Positions 1 to 7,968 of a stretch of DNA of 25,565 nt are shown here, one piece after another. Below the pieces are notes generated by a model. The model searched no databases and had not been told where the DNA came from. It worked only from the letters and a program-made list of their open reading frames with translations. The stretch is from an uncultured Sterolibacteriaceae bacterium (lineage in GTDB: Bacteria; Pseudomonadota; Gammaproteobacteria; Burkholderiales; Rhodocyclaceae), in assembly GCA_937888595.1 (NCBI GenBank), contig CALARK010000015.1, positions 1 through 25,565 on the forward strand. The letters are read 5' to 3'. Both the position numbers and the translations under genes were made by a program. The stretch's first letter is position 1, and each line of letters starts with the position of its first letter.

Positions 1-1486
1 CTGCCTGCAGCTCGTAGACCCACTCGATCAACGCCTCGGCCTTGGCGTCCGGTCCCGCTTGTTCGCAGCGAACCGCCGCATCGAGCAGGGTCTCTACATG
101 GCTGCCTTCGCTCTGCAGAGCCGACACATGAGATTTCAGCAGCTCATCGAGCAGCTCCTGGCCGTCCATGTCGTAGAGCTCGGCCATTTCATCGTCTGGG
201 CTTTCCGATCCCTCCGTACCGTTTTCCAGCTCCGCCAGTCGCAGGCTGGCCTGCTGTTCGCCTTCCTTGAGCGCCGCGAGCCGTCGTTCCAGTGTGGTGC
301 GAATCGCCCGGGTGCTGGAGACCACCAGGCGCTGCATCAGGATCATCAAAAAGCCGATATGGCGCTTCTTCTCGCGCAGGGCCTGGTTGTAGCCCTCGCG
401 CACGTAGTCGGTCACTGCCTCGTAGAGGAGCTGCTGCAGGTGATGACGGCTCTCCCAGGCCACCGGGGCCATCTGCGTCCGCCGGGGTTTGAAGAGCGGC
501 TTGCCGTCGGCATCGATGGCCTTGCGCTTCTCGGTACGGATAACATACGGGGCCACCCGCTCGCGGGAGACGCTGTCCATATCCGGAAAGGCGTCGTCAT
601 CCAGCAGGTTCATCAGGCGATGGAAGGCATCGGTCTTACCTTGGTGGGGCGTCGCCGAAAGGAGCAGCACATAGGGCGCGGCCTCCGCCAGGCCCTTGCC
701 GAGTTTGTAGCGGGCGACCTGATCGGTGCTGCCGCCCAGGCGGTGCGCTTCGTCCACCACCACCAGATCCCAACCGGCGGTGATCAGATCTTCGAACCGG
801 CTGCGGTTGTATTCGGCAACGCGCTCGGCGGTCCAACCGCGCCGCTTGTCCATGGGCTTGACCGAATCCAGGGAGACGATGACCTGATCGAACATCGACC
901 AGGCTGAGTTCCGGTGGTCAGCCCCTGGTGCCAGGCGCTGCAAGGTGCCGATGTCGTCGCCCAGCACGAGCTGGAACTGCTCGTTGAAGTGGGTCTGCAT
1001 TTCCGCCACCCACTGGGTAGCGATGCCCTTGGGAGAGACGACCAGGATTCGCCGAACCAGCCCGCGCAGTTTGAGCTCGCGCATGACCAAACCGGCCTCG
1101 ATGGTCTTGCCGAGGCCCACCTCGTCGGCCAGCAGGTAGCGCACGCGGTCGCCGGAGATGGCCCGGGACAAGGCGTGGATCTGGTGCGGCAGCGGGATGA
1201 CGTTGGACTCCATTGGGGCCAGCAATACATGGCCCTCGGTGGCGCTGGTGGACCCTTCGAGCACCTCGGCCACCTTGGCTGCGGCAGCGACGTAGGCAAT
1301 GCGTCCGGCTTCAATCTCCGGTTGCAGGTCGGCACTCAGCGGCCGCAAGGCGGAGCGGGGCACGCGCACCACAGCGTCCTGGTTCGGCAACCAGACACGG
1401 CACACCGTCTGCCCCCACAAGGTCTGTTCCTCGATGACCTTGCAGGCGCTGTTATGAACGGTGCTGTATTGCCAAAGCGACTCCAT
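1..1486 (-). CDS. brxHII: SNF2-type helicase, BREX-3 BrxHII position (partial, runs off left edge)
   Basis: ATP-dependent superfamily 2 DNA translocase/helicase, expected to work with the BREX complex on DNA in the cytoplasm. I translated the minus strand from the ATG at 1486: 495 codons are open to the window edge and the C-terminal part is missing. Visible parts are an RapA-like small N-terminal beta domain (about residues 15-50), Walker A DEVGLGKT (121-128), the DEAH box (245-248) and motif III LSATPHQG (about 275-282). The start lies 7 bases after the protease stop, so it is the last visible gene of the operon. RapA/DrmD-like SNF2 helicases of this kind occur in both DISARM and BREX-3. 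The BrxF/BrxC neighbours favour BrxHII over DrmD. The helicase family is clear; the subfamily name rests on context. Confidence 0.82.
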   Translation of the reverse strand, partial: MESLWQYSTVHNSACKVIEEQTLWGQTVCRVWLPNQDAVVRVPRSALRPLSADLQPEIEAGRIAYVAAAAKVAEVLEGSTSATEGHVLLAPMESNVIPLPHQIHALSRAISGDRVRYLLADEVGLGKTIEAGLVMRELKLRGLVRRILVVSPKGIATQWVAEMQTHFNEQFQLVLGDDIGTLQRLAPGADHRNSAWSMFDQVIVSLDSVKPMDKRRGWTAERVAEYNRSRFEDLITAGWDLVVVDEAHRLGGSTDQVARYKLGKGLAEAAPYVLLLSATPHQGKTDAFHRLMNLLDDDAFPDMDSVSRERVAPYVIRTEKRKAIDADGKPLFKPRRTQMAPVAWESRHHLQQLLYEAVTDYVREGYNQALREKKRHIGFLMILMQRLVVSSTRAIRTTLERRLAALKEGEQQASLRLAELENGTEGSESPDDEMAELYDMDGQELLDELLKSHVSALQSEGSHVETLLDAAVRCEQAGPDAKAEALIEWVYELQA

Positions 1487-1493
1487 CCGCTAA

Positions 1494-4079
1494 TTACCCT
1501 CTACCTTGATCTGTTGCCTGCTGAATCTGAATTGCAGGCGCAATGCGAGTTCGGATTTCGTTGTAAACAGCGATGTCGACGCCCTCGGCTACCTCAAGCG
1601 ATACCGCCAATCCATACGCGACGGGGTTCTGTATTTTTCCGGCGTCTTCACGGCAGTTCACTTTGATTTCGATAACTTCCCCGTCGATGAACGGTTCCGC
1701 TCTCTGGCCTTCGAAAACTTCGTGTTGGACAGTTCCGCGTCGCACTGCTCGCCAATCGGCATCACTCCGAGTTGGAGCCAAGCCGTTGTTGTTCATTTCA
1801 AACCAAAGGCTTGCAGTGCGATATTTTTGAGTGCTTGCCGAGATTGGGGACAACCAAGCCAATGTAACGGTCAGACGTCGCCACTCAGGGCGCGATCCCA
1901 GCGATGGAGGTAGAGGCAGACTGAAAACGTGAGCTTCGCCATCGGAAAGCTGCCCGAAGCCCAACACCGTTGCCCGCTGTTCTGTGCAATCCAGAACACG
2001 GTCCACCACCGGTATGCCATAACCGATCCACCGGCTAATTAGCCCACTGAGCTGACGGCCGTTGTCAGGGGTACGAAGCACCTCGGAAATTCGTGAACCT
2101 ATGTCGCCCCACGAGCAACCATGGACCAGCATCGCTTTCAACAGGGGCACTTCATAATTCGATGAATCGATTTCAGCCGCTTGTTCGTTGAAGATTTGCT
2201 GCAGAGAGTCGTAACAAATGCCAGCGGCTCTGCTGATCAAGGCGGTCGCATTGCTCGTACCGCAACTGTAAGAGGTGGCGCTTAATTCACCAGCAAGACT
2301 TCCGGGTGAGGCGACTTTGTTTCCAGGGGTAGTGCGAAAAATCGCGGGCTCAATGGTTACGGGATTGGTTGGCTGTAATGGCAACCGGTACCACTGTCTT
2401 CCGCCGTAAAAGATAACGTCGGGTTTTATTGCGCGTCGATAACCGCTGCCAAACGCTGAAACGGGACTGGGCAATGGACGTCCAAATGGGTCTATCCTGT
2501 TTCCCTGGTAGGCAACCTGTGCCTCGTCTAAATGTACTGCGCCAACGCTGATGCCGTTAATCGTTTCGGCTGGCGAAAGAAGTTTCCTGTGCCGGGCGTC
2601 CCTGTACAGGGCTTTGATCGTTGCCGCTTCAAATTCGTCCGTCTGAAAAGCATCGAATTCTTCCCGAGATACGCCCAAGGATATTGTTGTAGGATGATTC
2701 CCGGCGCTGACGACAAATAGCACGCCGTACTTCACACTCAACCAGTCCAGCAATCTGGCAATCGGGCTCATAGATTGTGTGAATTGGCGGGCTCGGTCAC
2801 CGATTGACAAGTTGATTACTTTAATTTGAGGAGCTGCCGGACCTTCTCCCTGATCACCCTCGAATAATCGCTTAACCGCTCTGTGGATAAGATCGACCGC
2901 AAGGCAATTTTCCGGAATCCCCTCGGGGCGAGGCGTGTCGAGCCAGTTTAGTGGCTTCATTATAGGCCGAACGTAAATTGGCCTGGAGAGAGGGGGCTGA
3001 GGCTGATTCAGGTCGCCATGGACAATGAGCGATGCCATTGAGCTGCCGTGGACTCGCTCAGAGGCCGCGTAATCAGCTTCCCAGCTATCAGGATCGTCAA
3101 CAACCAAACGGCCAAACAGCAAGCGGTGATTGGCTAGCGGAACCCCATCAAGAAGAGCCACAACAGGATCGCCAGTAGGCAGTGGCATCTCTTCAATTTG
3201 GGCGATTTCCACATCCCCCTCTGGAGATTTGTCTCCGACCACCATTTGCCCAACAGGCCTGAAGAACATGACGTTCTCACATTTAACCAGCTCAGTTGTC
3301 GGGTTCTCCACGATAGCTCGAATCGCATTAGCCGGAAGTTCGGCCAGGAGCCCATGGTAGGCGATGCCATCAATCACTGACTGGTTCAGTATTCGGCCAC
3401 CCGCTTGCTCAACGAGGTTCGTGACTTGATTCGCGCTAATTGCACGAAGCTCGTCGCTTCCTCGAAACCAAAGCTCAGCCTCAAACGGGATGACCCGATC
3501 ACCGTCGTATTCAAGATCCTCGTGCCAGATATCAATCACGCCGGTTTCAAGTAGCCTGTCCTGAACATCCCACCGACGGATGCTCTTCAGGTGTAGGAAC
3601 ACGTCGCGGAACTTTGTAAGGCCGCGCTCGAACTGCATGTTTGGATCGGCCTGGTAGCGTCGCCACAGGGACAGCATCTCGTCGAGGGCACGCTGGTTGG
3701 TCATTACCAGATACAGACGGCCATTCAGTTCCTTCTCAGGATTATTCTCATCGTAAAAATCCTGGTCGGGCGCAATCTCGTCGCTCTCGAGTTCACCCAT
3801 CCACTCGAGCCCCTCGATGCGTTTCACAGCATTGGCAAAATTGTCCACGCTGCCAATGGTCTCAATGACCAAAACCTGCTCGGGATCTATACCCGCAGTG
3901 TTCTGCTGAATCTCAACTCTGCGGGCTTCAAAAGCTGCCTGCAGTTGGTTGAACATCGGTGAGAGGCGTTGACCTTGCCGCGTTACATTGGGCTTGTGAA
4001 CACGTCCGAACTGGGGCTTCTGCTTTGTCCTATCAGCCGGTTGTGGCGTCGGGAAAAGAAGTAGTGGGCGTTCAGGCAT
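1494..4079 (-). CDS. Intracellular subtilisin-like (S8) serine protease
   Basis: Serine endopeptidase of the subtilase family, 861 aa, with no signal peptide, so probably cytoplasmic. The catalytic residues are recognisable: Asp311 in LLDGVP, His344 in RVHGSSMA, the oxyanion-hole Asn461 in SAGN and the nucleophile Ser609 in CGTSNATA. About 300 residues precede the protease domain and about 230 follow it; I do not recognise these, and they may recognise a target or bind the partner ATPase. The ATG at 4079 lies inside the end of the AAA+ gene (8-base overlap), which suggests translational coupling. The substrate is unknown. Subtilases can activate toxins such as gasdermins, but no such gene is seen here. 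S8/AAA pairs are known from defence islands; their presence inside a BREX operon is the unusual point. Confidence 0.88.
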   Translation of the reverse strand: MPERPLLLFPTPQPADRTKQKPQFGRVHKPNVTRQGQRLSPMFNQLQAAFEARRVEIQQNTAGIDPEQVLVIETIGSVDNFANAVKRIEGLEWMGELESDEIAPDQDFYDENNPEKELNGRLYLVMTNQRALDEMLSLWRRYQADPNMQFERGLTKFRDVFLHLKSIRRWDVQDRLLETGVIDIWHEDLEYDGDRVIPFEAELWFRGSDELRAISANQVTNLVEQAGGRILNQSVIDGIAYHGLLAELPANAIRAIVENPTTELVKCENVMFFRPVGQMVVGDKSPEGDVEIAQIEEMPLPTGDPVVALLDGVPLANHRLLFGRLVVDDPDSWEADYAASERVHGSSMASLIVHGDLNQPQPPLSRPIYVRPIMKPLNWLDTPRPEGIPENCLAVDLIHRAVKRLFEGDQGEGPAAPQIKVINLSIGDRARQFTQSMSPIARLLDWLSVKYGVLFVVSAGNHPTTISLGVSREEFDAFQTDEFEAATIKALYRDARHRKLLSPAETINGISVGAVHLDEAQVAYQGNRIDPFGRPLPSPVSAFGSGYRRAIKPDVIFYGGRQWYRLPLQPTNPVTIEPAIFRTTPGNKVASPGSLAGELSATSYSCGTSNATALISRAAGICYDSLQQIFNEQAAEIDSSNYEVPLLKAMLVHGCSWGDIGSRISEVLRTPDNGRQLSGLISRWIGYGIPVVDRVLDCTEQRATVLGFGQLSDGEAHVFSLPLPPSLGSRPEWRRLTVTLAWLSPISASTQKYRTASLWFEMNNNGLAPTRSDADWRAVRRGTVQHEVFEGQRAEPFIDGEVIEIKVNCREDAGKIQNPVAYGLAVSLEVAEGVDIAVYNEIRTRIAPAIQIQQATDQGRG

Positions 4080-5079
4080 CCTTCACCTCCGGTTCGTCCT
4101 GTTGCGCTACGGTGACTGATCTGGCGGACCAGCTCTGGAGGGTTTTGGACACGATATCCTTCATGTCGGCATTCGGTTGTTCGAGCACATACTGGCGGAA
4201 CACGGTCGTGCCGAATTCTTCGACTTCGGCGAAATTCGATCCTTGGAGACGTTTGGCCAAAGTGCCAGGTGCGTATCCCAGTGGGATCTTGATCCGACGT
4301 TCGAACTTTTCGAACCACTCTGTCAAACGAGCCCGGGTTGGACCGGGCAGCGTCATGCGGACCTGGAAGCGCCGCCACACCGCACGATCCAGCAGTTCCG
4401 CATGATTGGTTGCCCCGATGACCATGACATGGCTCGGCAGGTTGTCGATCTGCATGAGCAGCGAACTCACCACGCGCTTGATCTCACCGGTCTCGTGCAG
4501 ATCGCCGCGCTCCTTGCCGAGGGTTTCAAACTCGTCGAAAAACAGGACACATTTCCGGGTGGAAGCGTACTCGAACAGTTTCTTCAGGCGCACAGCGGTC
4601 TCGCCCAGGTAGGTGCCGACGACGCTCTCATAGCGAACCACAAGCAGCGGGACCACCAGTGCTTCTGCAATGGCCTCGGCCAACGACGTCTTGCCATTGC
4701 CCGGCGGTCCGATGAGAAGCACGCGGTTGCGGGGCTCCAGGTTGTATGACCTGAGCAGGTCGGTCCGATGCTGTTCCTGAATCAGACTCTGACAAATCTG
4801 CTGCACCTCTTCCGGGAGGATGAGATCGGACAGCTTTCGCTGGGGCATAACCTCATGGAACAGGTTGCCCATGCGCTGATCCAGCATAGGACCACCGCCA
4901 TTGGTAACGGGGCGTTCAACCGGAGCGGCGTTGAGTAGCTCCTCGAGTTTCTCGGCCAGCACCTTGTGCTGCTTGGTTCGCTCTTCGGCGATGATCGCCT
5001 CGACGACCTTTCTAAAGCTGGCCTTGTCGCCCCGTATGCCGGATTGGACAAGGCGAATTAGTAAATCCGCTCTTGCCAT
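4072..5079 (-). CDS. AAA+ ATPase, partner of the S8 protease
   Basis: AAA+ ATPase of 335 aa in the broad FtsH/spastin-like group, probably using ATP hydrolysis to remodel or deliver a protein to the adjacent protease. Visible are Walker A GPPGNGKT (124-131), a candidate pore-loop segment VVGTYLGET (153-161), Walker B LFFDEFE (179-185), sensor 1 in GATNH (222-226) and arginine finger candidates R237/R238. The N-terminal 80 residues are charged and helical and may be an adaptor. I chose the ATG at 5079, not an in-frame one upstream at 5118, because 5079 forms a TAATG overlap with the methyltransferase stop and has a GGGAGG site 6 bases upstream. There is no protease domain in this protein; the protease is supplied by the next gene, with which it overlaps. 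Confidence 0.85.
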   Translation of the reverse strand: MARADLLIRLVQSGIRGDKASFRKVVEAIIAEERTKQHKVLAEKLEELLNAAPVERPVTNGGGPMLDQRMGNLFHEVMPQRKLSDLILPEEVQQICQSLIQEQHRTDLLRSYNLEPRNRVLLIGPPGNGKTSLAEAIAEALVVPLLVVRYESVVGTYLGETAVRLKKLFEYASTRKCVLFFDEFETLGKERGDLHETGEIKRVVSSLLMQIDNLPSHVMVIGATNHAELLDRAVWRRFQVRMTLPGPTRARLTEWFEKFERRIKIPLGYAPGTLAKRLQGSNFAEVEEFGTTVFRQYVLEQPNADMKDIVSKTLQSWSARSVTVAQQDEPEVKDA

Positions 5080-7883
5080 TATTCGCCTCCCATTCTTGTT
5101 ACTGCCTGGTCGTACCACATGAGCAGTTTGGGATCTTCTTCCAGGACGTTGTTAGGGATCTTGTCGGCCACGGCGACGATGACGGCGTAGTCACGTTCCT
5201 GCCAGGCTTTCTTGAATCCGGCGCGAACAGCTTCCAGGCGGAAGACCTTGAGTTTCTTTTTGACCTCTTTGTATTCCTCGAACTCCTTGAGCAGCGCCTT
5301 CTCGCGTAGTTTCTCCAGGTCGCCCGCCTTGTTGGGGTCGGGCACGTACCAGCGGTCGCGGGCCTTGCTCACCAGCGCAGGATCGTCCTTGGGCAGGTTA
5401 CGCAATTCCTTCCAGTTGGTGGAGAGGTAGGCGTGGATCTGCTCTGGAACAGGGCCTTTGCCGTCGTAGCTGAGGAAGTTCTGGTTCAGCAGTTCACGCA
5501 GGTCGAGCTGGGCTTCGTTCTTGCTCCAGCCGCCGAGCTGCTGCATGAACTGCGGATTGATGTCGGAGAAGGTTTGCGGCTTTTCCTTGATAAGCTGTCG
5601 GAGCCATTGTATCGCCGATGCCTCGTCGGAAACGAACATCGATAGCTGTTGTGGGGCACCGGTAGTCATTTTCTTGCGGTCGTATTCGGCCACCTGATCC
5701 GGCAGGAAATACATGCCGTCACGCTCGATGAAACGCTGCGCCAGACCGATCTGGAATTCCTGGCTGGAGATCGGCACGGGATAGCCCTTGCGGACGTAGT
5801 AGGCCACCATCTGATCGAACAGGATTCGCGGATCACGCTCAGGGACGAAAAGCATTATCGCGCCCTGGCGCTTTGTAACCGGCAGATATTTCAAGTGCGT
5901 TCGGACAAACTCCCACACACCTTCTTCTGATTTAGCCTCTTTTTCGAACCTCTCTTCGAAGCCACCATTGGGTTTATAGGCTGATATGACCAAATCTTGC
6001 TTAACGGCTGTCGGTCCAATCATGGCATGAAAGCCACCACGAGTTTTATCAAGGCCAGCTACGCTAGCAACAACAAAGCCACTTTCTTGAAGACTTGTCT
6101 GTAGTACGTTCCACACAGACGCTTTTGTATTGGAGAATTCAACGGTCATCCATCGTCCTGGCCGAAGCACTCTAAAAGCCTCAGAGAAACAAAGCTGCAT
6201 CAATTCCTTATAATCATGGAGTTCTTTTCCTTGAATGTTGTTTTCAATTGCCTCCTCCTCGATATTTGTACGCAATTTCAACCAGGATTCACGGAGGAAG
6301 CTCATGTCTGAGTACATAATATTTCCCCCGAATGGAGGGTCTATAAAGATGTAGTCAACTGAATTATCTGGTGCAGGCGTCGTTGTGCTTGAAGCGGTTG
6401 AAATTAGTGCGCACTGCTCTGAGGAGAAAAATGCCTTAGTGATTTTCTTTAGCTGGAACTCCAATTGGTCAATCACATTGTTTTCTACACTGATTGGAGG
6501 CACATAAAGGGCGTTAGCCATAGGGCCGACAAGCGCACGGCTTCCGTGTTGCCGCATATACCTATTAAGCTTGGTAAGCTTTGGGAGAACACTCCCCATG
6601 AGGAAATTTAACTGACGGGAATATGACCCAACACATCCTTCGTAAAAAGCGTTCAAGCATGCTAGCGTGCGGCGTGAATAAAAATGATGAGTATGCGTAA
6701 AACCATGTGATTGCTTTGGTTGTTTTAAGTTATAACCATCAGGGAGCGGAACTGTCGGGTGGATTCCTGATTTCACAAGGTCGACACAAGAAGATATCTT
6801 TTCCAGATCCTCTTGGTCGGGAAATTTTTCATGTCGTTTTGTGCCTATGCTGTAGTTGATGAGCACAGGAACCTGCTTTGCTATAGAAATCGGTTCCCCT
6901 GTTTCATAATCGATAACTGTCTCAAATGTTTGCTCTAGCTTTCTTTTGTTAAGGTGCGAGGAACATTGAGGACAGCTAAAACTGTCCCTGACCTGGTTTG
7001 TCTCAATATCAACCGTCTGCTCAAAAAAGTTAAGTTCGGCTTGGCATTCAGGGCAATGAAATAGATCACTCCAGACGGTGTAGTTAATTATCCCTGCTTT
7101 TCCGTCTTTGTGTCTGGTTTCATAGAGAGCTCCACATTTTTTCTTTACCTCTTTAATGAGCTCGGTCGCAGCCTCTTCAAACTCGTATGAACTTATTGGG
7201 GTATTATAATTGTGAGCAATAAACGTTGCGGCAGGGGCTAGGTCATTCATAATCGTCCTGCGTTTGCCAATTTTTGAAATGGGCTGCCATCCCCTGTTAC
7301 CGTCCTCGTCAATCTCTTCCTGTAGAATTGTTCCATCGGGCTTAACTTGGTACCCAAGTGACATAACCACATCCCGATCACCACACATCTGCGCAGCGAC
7401 TGCAGTCATGCCAGTTCCGCAAAAACTATCAAACACAATATCCCCCGGCTGCGTGTAATGGAGGATATACCGCATGATCGCCTTGTAAGGCACCTTGGTA
7501 TGGTAGGAGTGGGCGTTGTAAATCGGGTCGTTCTTGCCCTCACTTACATCAGAGGCAAAAGGTTCCCGGTGGTAGTGATAGCCTTCGGGCTGTTCCGGCT
7601 TTTGCGCCTCCCACTCGGCGATGAAATCGGCGATCCAGGGGTTCGGGCAGGCGGTGTAATACGGCGGATCGCTCAGGTTCAGGATGTCCTCGTCGCTGCC
7701 GATGGGAAAGCCTTCGATCTTGCGGAACTCCGGGTCCTGCAGCTTCTTGCGCAGTTCCTCGGTAAAGTGGGCGCGGCGGGCCTCATCATTCTCGAACGTC
7801 ATGCCGAGACAAGTCACCGGGCCGGAGAGCTTCTGCGGCTCTTCAAGCAGCGAGTCGAACAAACTGGTTTCTTTCATCTTCAT
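5079..7883 (-). CDS. pglXI: BREX adenine-specific DNA methyltransferase, PglXI-like
   Basis: DNA N6-adenine (or N4-cytosine) methyltransferase of 934 aa, expected to modify host DNA so that BREX spares it. Visible are DPPYYTACPNP (72-82), the AdoMet-binding motif VFDSFCGTGMT (150-160), a four-cysteine zinc-ribbon-like insert (CPEC about 277-280, CPQC about 304-307), and a second catalytic-type motif FIDPPFGGN (513-521). The last 270 residues form a separate lysine-rich region. The first ATG (7883) has AAGG only 3 bases away, whereas the ATG at 7877 has it at 9 bases, so the true start may be residue 3. Rows in the centre of the gene are strikingly AT-rich compared with both ends, which suggests a swapped segment. 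The PglXI name rests on the position after brxF-brxC; methylase activity itself is well supported. Confidence 0.85.
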   Translation of the reverse strand: MKMKETSLFDSLLEEPQKLSGPVTCLGMTFENDEARRAHFTEELRKKLQDPEFRKIEGFPIGSDEDILNLSDPPYYTACPNPWIADFIAEWEAQKPEQPEGYHYHREPFASDVSEGKNDPIYNAHSYHTKVPYKAIMRYILHYTQPGDIVFDSFCGTGMTAVAAQMCGDRDVVMSLGYQVKPDGTILQEEIDEDGNRGWQPISKIGKRRTIMNDLAPAATFIAHNYNTPISSYEFEEAATELIKEVKKKCGALYETRHKDGKAGIINYTVWSDLFHCPECQAELNFFEQTVDIETNQVRDSFSCPQCSSHLNKRKLEQTFETVIDYETGEPISIAKQVPVLINYSIGTKRHEKFPDQEDLEKISSCVDLVKSGIHPTVPLPDGYNLKQPKQSHGFTHTHHFYSRRTLACLNAFYEGCVGSYSRQLNFLMGSVLPKLTKLNRYMRQHGSRALVGPMANALYVPPISVENNVIDQLEFQLKKITKAFFSSEQCALISTASSTTTPAPDNSVDYIFIDPPFGGNIMYSDMSFLRESWLKLRTNIEEEAIENNIQGKELHDYKELMQLCFSEAFRVLRPGRWMTVEFSNTKASVWNVLQTSLQESGFVVASVAGLDKTRGGFHAMIGPTAVKQDLVISAYKPNGGFEERFEKEAKSEEGVWEFVRTHLKYLPVTKRQGAIMLFVPERDPRILFDQMVAYYVRKGYPVPISSQEFQIGLAQRFIERDGMYFLPDQVAEYDRKKMTTGAPQQLSMFVSDEASAIQWLRQLIKEKPQTFSDINPQFMQQLGGWSKNEAQLDLRELLNQNFLSYDGKGPVPEQIHAYLSTNWKELRNLPKDDPALVSKARDRWYVPDPNKAGDLEKLREKALLKEFEEYKEVKKKLKVFRLEAVRAGFKKAWQERDYAVIVAVADKIPNNVLEEDPKLLMWYDQAVTRMGGE

Positions 7884-7909
7884 AATCCTTGGCTTTCGTC
7901 TTGTGTCTC

Positions 7910-7938
7910 AGCTTGGTCACTTTGCGGGTGACCAAGCT
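7910..7938. repeat. Perfect 11-bp inverted repeat in the brxC-pglXI gap
   Basis: AGCTTGGTCAC (7910-7920) and its exact complement GTGACCAAGCT (7928-7938) flank a 7-base loop. Two further partial copies follow (TTGGTCAC about 7946-7953 and AGTCAC about 7961-7966). It sits in the only sizeable gap (85 bases) of an otherwise close-packed operon, just upstream of the methyltransferase. It could be an RNA hairpin that sets methylase level, an mRNA processing site or an operator. No T-run follows on either strand, so a classic terminator is unlikely. Confidence 0.75.
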
Positions 7939-7968
7939 CGGCGGAGTTGGTCACTCGCTTAGTCACTC

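Noticed and set aside
59..1666. Plus-strand open frames opposite the helicase gene
   Set aside because: The minus strand in this stretch gives clear SNF2 motifs in one unbroken frame; the plus readings are shadows.
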